From NCBI GenBank assembly GCA_019415705.1, contig DXYS01000006.1, positions 47,416-111,415 on the forward strand: a DNA stretch of 64,000 nucleotides, in the 5' to 3' direction. This DNA is from Bacteroidales bacterium (lineage in GTDB: Bacteria > Bacteroidota > Bacteroidia > Bacteroidales > Muribaculaceae). A program made the position numbers and the translations under genes. Below the pieces are notes generated by a model. The model was not told the DNA's origin and searched no databases. It worked only from the letters and a program-made list of their open reading frames with translations. The stretch's first letter is position 1, and each line of letters starts with the position of its first letter. Positions 1 through 9,338 of the stretch are shown here, piece after piece.

Positions 1-1247
1 AAGGAGCTGAGCCACAGATTATTGTTGGCATCTATAAAGAAACGCTCGATTTCGGGCACATCGGCAAAACCGAAATGTGGCGACTGCAACGCACACGAGA
101 CAATGCGGTGGTCGAGCTCGTCAAAATATGAGAATACACCTCCGCGAGGCACAAACCATATTGTCCCCGAATTATCCTCAAGCCATATAGGTAAACGCGA
201 GCCGGGAGTGCCTTTCGAATCGGGAAGCGACGCAAATCGCTCGACTTTCTTGCCGGAGGCATCTGTAAGCACGATGCCGTCGGCGCTCGTAAACGCCCAT
301 ATACGCTTTTTAGAGTCTACAAATATGTCTGTGACATTTGCCGCTTGTGTCATAGGCTCACCCACCTCAATAAGCAGCGACGATGTCTTTTTCTTGTCGC
401 GGACATAGATGCCGCGGTTGGTGCCGATGAGCAGAGTATTGTCATCAAGGGCCTGCAGGGTGTTGATGCGCGTGCGGTCGGCAGGACTGTTGACCGGATT
501 GAGTTCCTTGGCACCGGGACGCATTACATAGATGGCACCGTCACCTGTGGCAAGGAATGTGTCGTCACCGACCGACGCTATATGTTCGAAAGCCCCTTCG
601 GCGGCAATTTTTGTACCATAGAGAGACACGCAGTTGTCATAAAACACCCATTCGCGGCCGGCGGCGTCAGTCTCGACCTTACGTACGTAGCTGTTGGCCT
701 TGTTGCTCACCGGAGCAGTGCCAAGACCATACACCTCCATGCTGTCGGCTACTGTGGGGGCGTTGTCATTGATTCGCACAGCTGTGCGCCGGCCGTGACC
801 GACGACCCATGTATGGCCGTCGGGGGTCGAATATATGTTGCGGGCCTCGAAATCCGTCCCGAGACGCGTCTTGAGAGTAGAGTTAATATTGATGAATTTT
901 GACTCTGAAGTGTCAAATAGATATAACTGACGGTCATAAGTTATCAACCAGATATCGCCGTTCGAATTGGGCTTAATCATCAATATGCGGTTAGTCGGCA
1001 GCCAGCCGTTCTCGGGGCTGGAGCGGAAGGTCTCGAAGTTGTAACCGTCATAGTAACAGAGGCCGTTCCATGTCGAAGCCCATATCAGGCCGTCTTTGCT
1101 TTGGGCGATTGTCGACACATTATTGGCCGGGAGACCGTCACGGATATTGAAGGTACGCACACTGCAATAGGGCTGTGCCACGACAGACATAGCCGACATG
1201 ATGGCCACGGCCACACTCACAATAAATTTAGTCATTCTCACGTTCAT
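1..1247 (-). CDS. Two-component regulator propeller-domain protein (probable HTCS sensor), 3' end outside window
   Basis: Reading leftward from an ATG at 1247 (alternative in-frame ATG at 1235), the open frame runs off the left edge with no stop. A signal peptide ending near VVAQP is followed by repeated propeller blades with motifs such as SKDGLIWASTWNGL, NGDIWLITYDRQL, TPDGHTWVVG and DANNNLWLSS. This is the periplasmic sensor half of hybrid two-component systems, whose kinase, receiver and AraC-type output domains would lie beyond base 1. In Bacteroidetes such proteins bind a released oligosaccharide in the periplasm and switch on the neighbouring utilisation locus. It is divergent from the SusC/SusD operon starting at 1475, which fits that role. 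The family is clear; the full domain order cannot be seen. Confidence 0.85.
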   Translation of the reverse strand, partial: MNVRMTKFIVSVAVAIMSAMSVVAQPYCSVRTFNIRDGLPANNVSTIAQSKDGLIWASTWNGLCYYDGYNFETFRSSPENGWLPTNRILMIKPNSNGDIWLITYDRQLYLFDTSESKFININSTLKTRLGTDFEARNIYSTPDGHTWVVGHGRRTAVRINDNAPTVADSMEVYGLGTAPVSNKANSYVRKVETDAAGREWVFYDNCVSLYGTKIAAEGAFEHIASVGDDTFLATGDGAIYVMRPGAKELNPVNSPADRTRINTLQALDDNTLLIGTNRGIYVRDKKKTSSLLIEVGEPMTQAANVTDIFVDSKKRIWAFTSADGIVLTDASGKKVERFASLPDSKGTPGSRLPIWLEDNSGTIWFVPRGGVFSYFDELDHRIVSCALQSPHFGFADVPEIERFFIDANNNLWLSS

Positions 1248-1474
1248 TACGTGTTTTTGGGGTCATTAAGGTTATACATGCAAAGATATTGAAAATGTAA
1301 AACCTACAACCGAAAAGACGGTAAAAAAAATGCTTTTACCCATTTAACGCTAATTTTTCCACCTGTCGCGCGTATAGAATTTTTGATATTTGCACTACGA
1401 AAAACATAACCGCGAGATTCAAAAGTTTATAATAAACCTACATACACTATCACAAATAACCTAAAAATAATATC
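1248..1474. promoter_or_regulatory. Divergent intergenic region, regulator versus SusC/D operon
   Basis: This AT-rich stretch separates the propeller regulator from the first gene of the utilisation operon. A TATTTG element near 1387 resembles part of a Bacteroidetes -7 box for rightward transcription, but the full TAnnTTTG consensus is not met. I see no palindrome here like those in front of the GH3 gene. Promoters and the regulator binding site are expected here but not pinned down. Confidence 0.3.
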
Positions 1475-2374
1475 ATGTTAAAAGGAGTTTCAAAAGTTCT
1501 TTTTGTGATGCTTTTAGCCATGACTTCATGCTCCGGGCACGACGATGCCATCGACGGCGGCGGTCTCAACAAACCCGAGACCGAACAGCAGACCGTGACG
1601 ATGACGATTTCGCGTGCGAGCGCATCGGAGTTTGTGGAAGCAGGCATCACGCAGCTATCAGTCTACACATATAAAGTAGACCGTAAAGTCACAACCCTCT
1701 TCGACGAGCAGACAGTCGATGTCAGCAGCAGCGAGTTTAACGGCGCTGTGCTTACACACAGTTTTCCCCTCGGCGAGATATTTCAGACAGTCATCGCGGC
1801 CAATGTAGGCTCTGTCACCGGCAAGGAGAGCCTGTCGACACTGACATTCCATTTTGACCCGCTCGGCGACAAGGAGGTATGGGCAAGCCCCGTCATCCGT
1901 TTCATGTCTGACAAATCGGTCAGCGAACTCAATTTCGAGTTAGACCGCATCATCGCACGCATCAAATTCGAGCCCGCAGAAACACAGGCCGAACTCGGCG
2001 CGTTCGACAGTTTTGACAAAATCAAAGTCACATTCACCAACCTTGCGTCAAGCTACATGCCTCTGACTAAAGAAGTCGAGCTCTCTGACCTCACCGTCGA
2101 GACAGACGCGTCGGCCGGCTACCGCACACAGGTCTACACATTCGCCACCACAAGCACCCAGACCAATGGCGGTGTGAATATCGAGTACTTCAAAGCAGGT
2201 AACTCCGTCAACACATCAGCATCGCTCTTAGAGACCGGTATCACATATGCAGCCTCGGGCGACTACACTCTGCGCGTTCCTCTCACATCACCCGATTTCG
2301 TGACTGTCCCGTGGACTACCGGCGCACGCTCAGCCTCGCAGGCTAAGTTTGAGGTCATCACGTCGACTCTTTAA
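1475..2374 (+). CDS. Surface lipoprotein, FimB/Mfa2-like
   Basis: This 299-residue protein has a lipoprotein signal peptide with lipobox AMTSC (Cys19), followed by a charged linker and predicted beta-rich sequence. The arrangement, including an early TVTMTISR strand and a later MSDKSVSELNFELDRIIARI segment, resembles the FimB/Mfa2 fimbrial-anchor superfamily. It is the first gene of an operon with susC and susD. The next gene begins 18 bases after its stop, so they are surely co-transcribed. Its position suggests an outer-membrane glycan-binding or structural lipoprotein rather than a true fimbrial subunit. The family assignment is moderate and based on general pattern only. Confidence 0.6.
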   Translation: MLKGVSKVLFVMLLAMTSCSGHDDAIDGGGLNKPETEQQTVTMTISRASASEFVEAGITQLSVYTYKVDRKVTTLFDEQTVDVSSSEFNGAVLTHSFPLGEIFQTVIAANVGSVTGKESLSTLTFHFDPLGDKEVWASPVIRFMSDKSVSELNFELDRIIARIKFEPAETQAELGAFDSFDKIKVTFTNLASSYMPLTKEVELSDLTVETDASAGYRTQVYTFATTSTQTNGGVNIEYFKAGNSVNTSASLLETGITYAASGDYTLRVPLTSPDFVTVPWTTGARSASQAKFEVITSTL

Positions 2375-2392
2375 CCTTTGAAAAGTATACTC

Positions 2393-4114
2393 ATGAATAT
2401 CAACTTTAAATACGGCCTCATCGCGGCAGGTCTCGCAGTCAGCTTTGCCGCCTGTGACAAAGAAGAGGTCTATGACTCGCCTGTGACCCGCGAGATCAAC
2501 ATGACTCTTGACGGTGAAAAGTGGGACATATACTACGGCACCGACGAGAACAATCACCCCTTATTTATATATAACGCCGACGGCAAGTATTTCGCCAACT
2601 ACGGCACATCCTATCACATCACCCTGCCGGCAGGCGGTTACAAAATCATCTGCACCAATCAGGCTAAACTGATGACTCCGCCCATCAGCCTCGGTGAGCA
2701 GATTATCGAACAGGACCCTGAGACCAAGCAGACATTCGGCATCTCTGACCCCGTCGATTATACTCCCGGCACCCCGATGGTGCTCCCGATGAAGACACGC
2801 ACCGGCATGCTGCGTCTGCGCGCCACCGACTCAAAGGCCGACCGCACTTACAGCACCATCCGCGCCGTCTTCACGACTCCCGTGACAGCTTACTCAGTCG
2901 GCGAGGCAAAACCAATCGTCGGTGAGCCTCTCGAGCTGACTCGCGACAAAGCTACAACCGGCGGCGGTGTCGGCTATACTGACGACGCCATCCTGATCGA
3001 GACAGGCTCTGTCGACCGCAAGGTAGGCATCCGCATCGACTATCTCGACGACGACATGAACTTAGTGCGTTCAAAGAGCTTTGCAGATGATTTCGCCGTG
3101 CTCGCCAACGACACCGTCGAGGTATCGTTCGCGCTCAACAACGCCGACGAGCCTGTCATCATCAACTATAACATCGCTCTCGCATCCGAAGGCTGGCAGC
3201 CCCAGACCGTCTACCCGTCGGTCAAGGTCGATGTGCCTGACGGATACACCTACGTAACACCCGACGACGACTTCAACGCTATCTTCACACAACTCAAAAA
3301 CGACCCGAGCGTAGATCAGATTAAGATTTTCCTCAAAGCCAACGGCTCATACACACTGCCCGACGCATCTGTCAAGGGTCTCAACAAAGGCGTGTCGCTC
3401 GTGGCTCAGAAGCCCGGCTACGGACAGCGTCAGGCTACACTCAGTGTCAAGAATATTTCTCTGGCAGGCAACCTCAAACCCATACATTTCGAGAATCTGT
3501 CAATCGCACAGGCCGGCCGTATGTTCAACATCGCCCGCACCGACGAGTTCACTCTCGACGCACTTGAGTTTGTCAACTGTCGCTTCGACAACTGGACAGG
3601 CCAGATCTGGAAACAGGCAACAAACACGACGCGTACACAACGCATTAACTCTGTCGTGATGGACGAGTGTGTTGTCGCCAACTACTCTCCCGCCGGCCCG
3701 ATGTTTGACGCCGCCACGACAGCCACATCGTCGATGCCCTCTTGGACATTCAGCAATACAGTCTTCCACGGCCGCAATTACAGCACACGCACAGTCGTGC
3801 TCAACGGCCTCAACAAGATGACCGATGCACTCGACATCACTGTCGACGGCTGCACATTCCTCGACGCACGCGGCACAGCATTCACCTACTTCAACATCGA
3901 CGCCGCTGCCGCACAGTCATCGACGCTCACTGTCACCGGCAACCGTCTCGGTGGTGTGCAGGCTGCCGCAACATGGTTTAATCTCGGCAAGGTCGACAAC
4001 GTAACCGCAAGTGGCAACACACGCTGCGCAGGCTACAACATCACATGGGGTGTGACCGAGCCCGCCGAAACAGACCAGACATTTGAAGAGCTCCTCAACT
4101 CACTCAATTTATAA
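2393..4114 (+). CDS. Lipoprotein with C-terminal beta-helix (DUF4957/DUF5123-like)
   Basis: The start is placed at the ATG at 2393. The longer frame begins with a TTG at 2378 only four bases after the previous stop, and the ATG start puts the lipobox AVSFAAC (Cys21) in a proper signal peptide. The N-terminal half (about 25-270) is Ig-like beta sequence similar to fimbrillin-type domains. The C-terminal half (about 290-573) shows short repeating strands such as FENLSIAQAG, ALEFVNCRFDNW and DITVDGCTFLDARG, typical of right-handed parallel beta-helices in DUF4957/DUF5123 lipoproteins of polysaccharide loci. It probably binds glycan at the cell surface. It resembles the 9339 gene in architecture, so the operon has two proteins of this kind. 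Confidence 0.65.
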   Translation: MNINFKYGLIAAGLAVSFAACDKEEVYDSPVTREINMTLDGEKWDIYYGTDENNHPLFIYNADGKYFANYGTSYHITLPAGGYKIICTNQAKLMTPPISLGEQIIEQDPETKQTFGISDPVDYTPGTPMVLPMKTRTGMLRLRATDSKADRTYSTIRAVFTTPVTAYSVGEAKPIVGEPLELTRDKATTGGGVGYTDDAILIETGSVDRKVGIRIDYLDDDMNLVRSKSFADDFAVLANDTVEVSFALNNADEPVIINYNIALASEGWQPQTVYPSVKVDVPDGYTYVTPDDDFNAIFTQLKNDPSVDQIKIFLKANGSYTLPDASVKGLNKGVSLVAQKPGYGQRQATLSVKNISLAGNLKPIHFENLSIAQAGRMFNIARTDEFTLDALEFVNCRFDNWTGQIWKQATNTTRTQRINSVVMDECVVANYSPAGPMFDAATTATSSMPSWTFSNTVFHGRNYSTRTVVLNGLNKMTDALDITVDGCTFLDARGTAFTYFNIDAAAAQSSTLTVTGNRLGGVQAAATWFNLGKVDNVTASGNTRCAGYNITWGVTEPAETDQTFEELLNSLNL

Positions 4115-4136
4115 CCTTAGCTAATACCATCACAAT

Positions 4137-7100
4137 ATGAACAAAATATTATTGACGATATGTCTTGTTCTGGCAAGCGCGCTCGGCGCGCTTGCACAGA
4201 CAAGCACCGTGACGGGCACTGTGACAGACGGCGAAGAGCCGCTCATCGGTGCGAGCGTCAAAGTCGAAGGCACCCAGATAGCAGCCGTCACCGACATCGA
4301 CGGCAACTTCGAGCTCAAAGGCGTCAATGCCGCCAAAGCAGTCCTTTTGGTCAGCTACGTCGGCATGGACACCCAGAAATTCCCCCTCAAGGGCCAGACA
4401 ACCGGCGTGGAGATTGTTCTCAAAGCCAACGTCGAGGCAATGGACGAACTTGTGGTCATCGGCTACGGCACGCAGAAACGCGGCAACCTCACCGGCTCTA
4501 TGGCCCGTGTCGAGGCCAAGGTCATCGAACGTGTCCCCGTGGCTAACGTCGGCGAAGCTATCGTCGGCCGTATGCCCGGTGTGCAGGTCACTACCGCCGA
4601 CGGCTCGCCTGACGCCGAAATCACCGTCCGCGTACGTGGCGGCGGCTCTATCACACAGGACAACCAGCCGCTCGTGCTTATCGACGGTTTCGAAGGCTCG
4701 ATGAACGACGTGCCTCCCACCGATGTCGAGAGCATCGAAGTGCTCAAGGATGCCGCTTCGACAGCCATCTACGGTGCGCGCGGCGCCAACGGTGTTGTGC
4801 TCATCACGACCAAACGCCCCAACGAAGGCCGCGTACAGATCAGCGTCAACGCCTACATGCAGACAAAAGAGCTCTCCAACAAGCTCGACGTACTCGACCC
4901 CTATAACTTCATCCGCGCCAACTATCAGCGCATCCGTCCCAAAGGCGCAAGCGCCGGCAACGGTTTCGCCAACAACTTCGGCCAGCCTTACGAATGGTAT
5001 ATCTATCAGGGCTACGAAGGCTATGACTGGCAGGATATCATCTTCGGCAAAAACCCCATCTCGTCATCGGTCGACGCTAACATCACCGGCGGCAACGAGA
5101 CATTCAAGTTCAAGGTAAGCTTCATGCATCAGGACCAGCCGAGCGTTATGCCTGACAACGGTCTCGTGCAGAACAACCTCAACCTCAACCTCAATCTCAA
5201 ACTCTTCCCCTTCCTGAGCGTCGAATACCGCAGCCGCTACTTAGACAAGACACTCAACGGCCGCGGCACCGAGGGTATCGACCTTCTCACCGCCCTGCAG
5301 GAGCGTCCGACAAACGGTCTTCAGGACTTCACATCAGTTCCTGACGACAACGATATCTTCGACGACGGCACATTCGAAGAGTACTATCACTACGATCCTC
5401 TCGAGACAAACTCCCGCTACTACCGCAAACGCAACTCAAAACTCCTCAACATGGGCGGCGCCCTCACATGGAACATCATGAAAGGCATGACCCTGCGCAA
5501 CGAGTTTGTATATGAGGACTACCGCGAGAACGACCGTCAGTTCAACGCCGCCAACTCCAACAGCGCGTCACGCACTTACGGCCCCAACCTCACCGAACAG
5601 GACAAAAACCGCACGAAATGGCAGATAAGCAACGTGCTTAACTACAACTTCGACATCGCCGAAGTCAACAACGTCCAGCTCATGCTCGGTCAGGAGATGA
5701 AAAGCGAGGACACACGCACCAAACGTGTCTACATCGGCTACTTCCCCGACAACATCGACGCTGAGAAGGCATTTGACAACTTTGCCCTCGGCACCGTTAT
5801 CTCAAATACCTCGAGCCACCCCTCGCAAAACCGCATCTCATCGTTCTTCGGACGTATCAACTACAGCTATGACGACCGTTATCTCGCCACAGTCACACTG
5901 CGTACTGACGGCAGCTCTAAATTTGCCCGCGGCAACCGCTGGGGCTGGTTCCCCGCTGTCGCTCTCGCATGGCGTATGTCTAACGAGGCCTTCCTCCGCG
6001 ACGTCACATGGCTGAGCAACCTCAAACTCCGTCTCTCTTACGGTGAGTCGGGTAACGACCGTATCGCATCAGACCTCTATCTCAAGCTCTACAAGCTCGG
6101 CGACATCAGCAAGGCACCGGGTTGGGGCGAGACCGGCAACTACTGGTATGAATTCCAGAATGCCTACCCCATCAACCCCGACGTAAAATGGGAGAAAACA
6201 ATCACCCGCAACATCGGTCTTGACTTCTCGTTCCTCAACAGCCGCTTTGACGGTACACTCGACCTCTATTGGAATACTACAAAAGACCTCCTTCTCGAGA
6301 CCCAGATTCCCGGTGACACCGGTTTCACCAAGATGATGACCAACGTCGGCCAGACATCAAACAAAGGTGTCGAACTTAACCTCAACGCCTATATCATCGA
6401 GCGTAAGGACTTCACTCTCGGAGCCAACTTCAACATCGGCTTCAATAAAGGCAAGATCGACAAGCTCTCGGGCGACGAGAAATCGTTCTATACATCGGCT
6501 CCCAAAGGCGTAGATGTCAACGAAGACATTTTCTGGTATAACGTCGGCGAGACGATGGGCAACATCTACGGCTATGTCAACGATGGTTTCTACCGTGTCG
6601 AGGACTTCAACTATGACGAAGTGGCCCGCACATATACTCTTAAAGACGGCATCGTCGACTGCTCGCTGCTCGCCGGCAACCTGCAGCCCGGCTCGCCCAA
6701 GTTCAAGAAACTGAGCAATGACCCCAATGACCCCAACCGTTATATCCTGACCGCCGACGACCGCGCTGTCATCGGCAACACAACCCCGAAAGTATCGGGC
6801 GGTTTCGGCATCAACGCCACATACAAAGGTTTCGACCTCAACGCCTTCTTTAACTTCATGTGCGGATTTGACGTAATCAACCTAAACAAAATCCACATGG
6901 GCACAGTCCCCGGCAACTCGAGCGACTACCGCAACCTCTCGTCTGAGTTCGCCAACATGTTCTGGCGTTACGACGAAATGGGCAACGATATGTGGCGCAC
7001 ACCCGAAATCTGGGCCGAATACAACAAGAACGCCACGATGTGGAATCCGTCTAACATGTCCAAGACATTCATCTCGACCTATGGCGTCGAAGACGGCTCG

Positions 7101-7334
7101 TTCCTGCGTCTCAACAACCTGACCGTCGGCTATTCGCTGCCGACAAAGGCTCTCAGATTCGTAGGCATGTCAAAATGCCGTTTCTATGTCACCGGCTACA
7201 ATCTCTTCACCGTCACCAAGTACAGCGGCTATGACCCCGAGGTCAATATCGCACAGGGCACATCGCCCAACATCGACTACAAGATGTATCCCCGCAGCCG
7301 CACATACACATTTGGCGTACAACTCTCATTCTAA
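4137..7334 (+). CDS. SusC/RagA-family TonB-dependent outer-membrane transporter
   Basis: The 1065-residue product has a signal peptide (cleavage after ALAQ), then a carboxypeptidase-regulatory-like domain (about 22-105, including GVNAAKAVLLVSYVGMDT). The TonB box region is MDELVVIGYGTQKR, the plug domain is about 115-230 with RIRGGGS-like VRVRGGGSI and AIYGARGANGVVLITTK, and the large beta-barrel ends in FGVQLSF. Length and motifs are standard for SusC. It imports oligosaccharides across the outer membrane using TonB energy, with the SusD lipoprotein encoded 21 bases downstream acting as its lid. The cargo cannot be read from sequence; the GH43 and GH3 neighbours suggest xylan or arabinan fragments. 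Confidence 0.96.
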   Translation: MNKILLTICLVLASALGALAQTSTVTGTVTDGEEPLIGASVKVEGTQIAAVTDIDGNFELKGVNAAKAVLLVSYVGMDTQKFPLKGQTTGVEIVLKANVEAMDELVVIGYGTQKRGNLTGSMARVEAKVIERVPVANVGEAIVGRMPGVQVTTADGSPDAEITVRVRGGGSITQDNQPLVLIDGFEGSMNDVPPTDVESIEVLKDAASTAIYGARGANGVVLITTKRPNEGRVQISVNAYMQTKELSNKLDVLDPYNFIRANYQRIRPKGASAGNGFANNFGQPYEWYIYQGYEGYDWQDIIFGKNPISSSVDANITGGNETFKFKVSFMHQDQPSVMPDNGLVQNNLNLNLNLKLFPFLSVEYRSRYLDKTLNGRGTEGIDLLTALQERPTNGLQDFTSVPDDNDIFDDGTFEEYYHYDPLETNSRYYRKRNSKLLNMGGALTWNIMKGMTLRNEFVYEDYRENDRQFNAANSNSASRTYGPNLTEQDKNRTKWQISNVLNYNFDIAEVNNVQLMLGQEMKSEDTRTKRVYIGYFPDNIDAEKAFDNFALGTVISNTSSHPSQNRISSFFGRINYSYDDRYLATVTLRTDGSSKFARGNRWGWFPAVALAWRMSNEAFLRDVTWLSNLKLRLSYGESGNDRIASDLYLKLYKLGDISKAPGWGETGNYWYEFQNAYPINPDVKWEKTITRNIGLDFSFLNSRFDGTLDLYWNTTKDLLLETQIPGDTGFTKMMTNVGQTSNKGVELNLNAYIIERKDFTLGANFNIGFNKGKIDKLSGDEKSFYTSAPKGVDVNEDIFWYNVGETMGNIYGYVNDGFYRVEDFNYDEVARTYTLKDGIVDCSLLAGNLQPGSPKFKKLSNDPNDPNRYILTADDRAVIGNTTPKVSGGFGINATYKGFDLNAFFNFMCGFDVINLNKIHMGTVPGNSSDYRNLSSEFANMFWRYDEMGNDMWRTPEIWAEYNKNATMWNPSNMSKTFISTYGVEDGSFLRLNNLTVGYSLPTKALRFVGMSKCRFYVTGYNLFTVTKYSGYDPEVNIAQGTSPNIDYKMYPRSRTYTFGVQLSF

Positions 7335-7355
7335 CCTCAAATCATATCATATAAA

Positions 7356-9293
7356 ATGAAGCTCACAATAAAAGCATATATCGGCGCAGCCGCCATCGCT
7401 CTCGCAGGCGCAGCGCTCACCTCATGCGACGATTTCCTCGACGTGTCGCCCGAGTCATCTTTCCCCGCCGATGAAATCTTCGGCTCGGAGACAGAGACAA
7501 AGGCCATGATGGGCACCATCTACTCAAAGCTCACCGACGGAAATCTCTACGGCATCGCATGGCCCCACACATTCAACACCAACACCGACGTCGAGATGCG
7601 CACATCGAGCACTCAGACATCGACCTCAGGCAACGGCGACGATGTCCACTGTTTTGACATGCGATCGCTATGGACATCGCTCGAGCGTACATGGAACACC
7701 GCTTACGAGGCCATCAACTACGCTAACGACTTCCTCGAGAACATGGAGGCTTCACCCCTGTTCAGCAAAGAAGTCAACGCTGAAAAAGGCCCCTCGGCCA
7801 TGCAGCAGATGTACGGCGAGGTCAAATGTCTGCGCGCCATGATTTATCTCGACCTTATCCGCACATGGGGCGACGTGGTCTTCCGCACCGCTTCATCAAA
7901 GGCCGGCGACGACTTCTATAACGAGACAACTACAGACCGTAACACCATACTCGAGTACCTCATCAACGACCTGCAGGAAGTAGAGGATATGATGCTCTAC
8001 GCCTCTCAGCTCACAGAGGGTGTCGAGCGTGCCGGCAAAGAATACTGCCAGGCCCTCATCGGTCAGCTTGCCCTCTACCGCGGCGGCTGGCAGCTTCGTC
8101 CCGGCGGCACAACCGGTGTCATGGAGCGCTCGGCCGACTATCTCGACTGGTATGAAGTGGCCCGCAAGTCACTCTACAAAGTCATCAGCGAGGGCCGTCA
8201 CTCTCTCGACAAAGAGAGCTTCGCACAGATGTGGTACAACGAATGTAACTGGTCAGTTCTCAATGACGGCGACGTCATCTTCGAGATACCTATGCTCAAA
8301 GAGTCGTCGGGCGGCTACGGCTACAACATCGGCGTAAGCATCGGCTACAACGAAGACAAACCGGCTCACGCATATGGCAAAGCCAGCAACCGCATAACCC
8401 TCTGCGGCCTCTACCCCTTCACATTCGACCAGCGCGACCTCCGTCTCGACGTGACCTGTGTGCCCGTCAGCTATGACGAGGAACTCAACCAGACAGTCGC
8501 ACTCGGCAAAAGCTGTGTGGCAGGATGGAACATCGGCAAATGGAACAAGCTCAACATGGGCACCCCGATGGCAAGCAACGCCGGCAACACCGGTATCAAC
8601 GCCATCCGCATGCGCTATGCCGACGTGCTCCTGATGTATGCCGAGGTGGTCAACGAGCTCAGCGGACCTGTCGCTGCTGCCAAAGACGCTCTCAAGACAG
8701 TGCGCCGCCGTGCGTTCGAGCCTGCCCTCCACGCCGAGATGGTCGACGGTTATGTCGACGCCCTCAGCTCTCGTGACGACTTCTTCGAGGCCATCGTAAA
8801 CGAGCGTGCATGGGAGTTCGGCGGCGAAGGCATCCGCAAGTATGACCTCGCACGCTGGAACCGTTACGGCTCGACTATTGTAGGTCTCTATGACAAGCTC
8901 ATCGACTGGGGCAAACGTGCCAACGGCAACGGCGAGGCCGGCGACGTCCGCTCGACCGTCTACTATCGCGAACTGCCCGACGCAGCCAACCCCACACGCA
9001 CAGTCCTCGAGTTCAAAGGCCTCAAGGAGTATGGTGACAACATCGGTGACCACCCCGTCAGCGAAGGCTGGCGTTTCAGACAGGAATATGCAACGAACTG
9101 GTGGACACGTAACGCCGAGACAGACGAATGGGAACCCCACGATGATGTGAAATGGAGTTTCCGCGGTTACTGCAACGTCAATGACAACGGCTTTGATCCC
9201 AATGTCAAGACTCTGCGTTTCCTCTGTCCCTATCCCCAGCGTATAATAACCAGCCACCGCGGATCGATCCAGCAGCAGTATGGCTACAATTGA
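7356..9293 (+). CDS. SusD/RagB-family nutrient-binding lipoprotein
   Basis: This 645-residue lipoprotein has lipobox AALTSC (Cys24) followed at once by DDFLDVSPES, the hallmark start of mature SusD proteins. The N-terminal TPR-like half is visible through AMMGTIYSKL, YEAINYANDFLENM and MIYLDLIRTWGDVVF. The C-terminal part contains AIRMRYADVLLMYAEVVNEL and AIVNERAWEFGGEGIRKYDLARWN, which are conserved in RagB/SusD. It sits on the cell surface, captures glycan and closes over the SusC partner encoded just upstream. It is somewhat longer than typical members (about 500-600). A long antisense frame over its 3' half is a base-composition artefact. Confidence 0.96.
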   Translation: MKLTIKAYIGAAAIALAGAALTSCDDFLDVSPESSFPADEIFGSETETKAMMGTIYSKLTDGNLYGIAWPHTFNTNTDVEMRTSSTQTSTSGNGDDVHCFDMRSLWTSLERTWNTAYEAINYANDFLENMEASPLFSKEVNAEKGPSAMQQMYGEVKCLRAMIYLDLIRTWGDVVFRTASSKAGDDFYNETTTDRNTILEYLINDLQEVEDMMLYASQLTEGVERAGKEYCQALIGQLALYRGGWQLRPGGTTGVMERSADYLDWYEVARKSLYKVISEGRHSLDKESFAQMWYNECNWSVLNDGDVIFEIPMLKESSGGYGYNIGVSIGYNEDKPAHAYGKASNRITLCGLYPFTFDQRDLRLDVTCVPVSYDEELNQTVALGKSCVAGWNIGKWNKLNMGTPMASNAGNTGINAIRMRYADVLLMYAEVVNELSGPVAAAKDALKTVRRRAFEPALHAEMVDGYVDALSSRDDFFEAIVNERAWEFGGEGIRKYDLARWNRYGSTIVGLYDKLIDWGKRANGNGEAGDVRSTVYYRELPDAANPTRTVLEFKGLKEYGDNIGDHPVSEGWRFRQEYATNWWTRNAETDEWEPHDDVKWSFRGYCNVNDNGFDPNVKTLRFLCPYPQRIITSHRGSIQQQYGYN

Positions 9294-9338
9294 TAAAGCA
9301 CCAATTATATTTATCATCAACAAGGAAAATCATATAGC

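Noticed and set aside
345..902. 185-codon rightward frame inside the left-edge gene
   Set aside because: It is antisense to clear propeller repeats of the two-component regulator.
8253..9323. 356-codon open frame antisense to susD
   Set aside because: It mirrors the codon bias of the real gene on the other strand, has no motif or signal peptide, and the plus-strand SusD frame is unmistakable.
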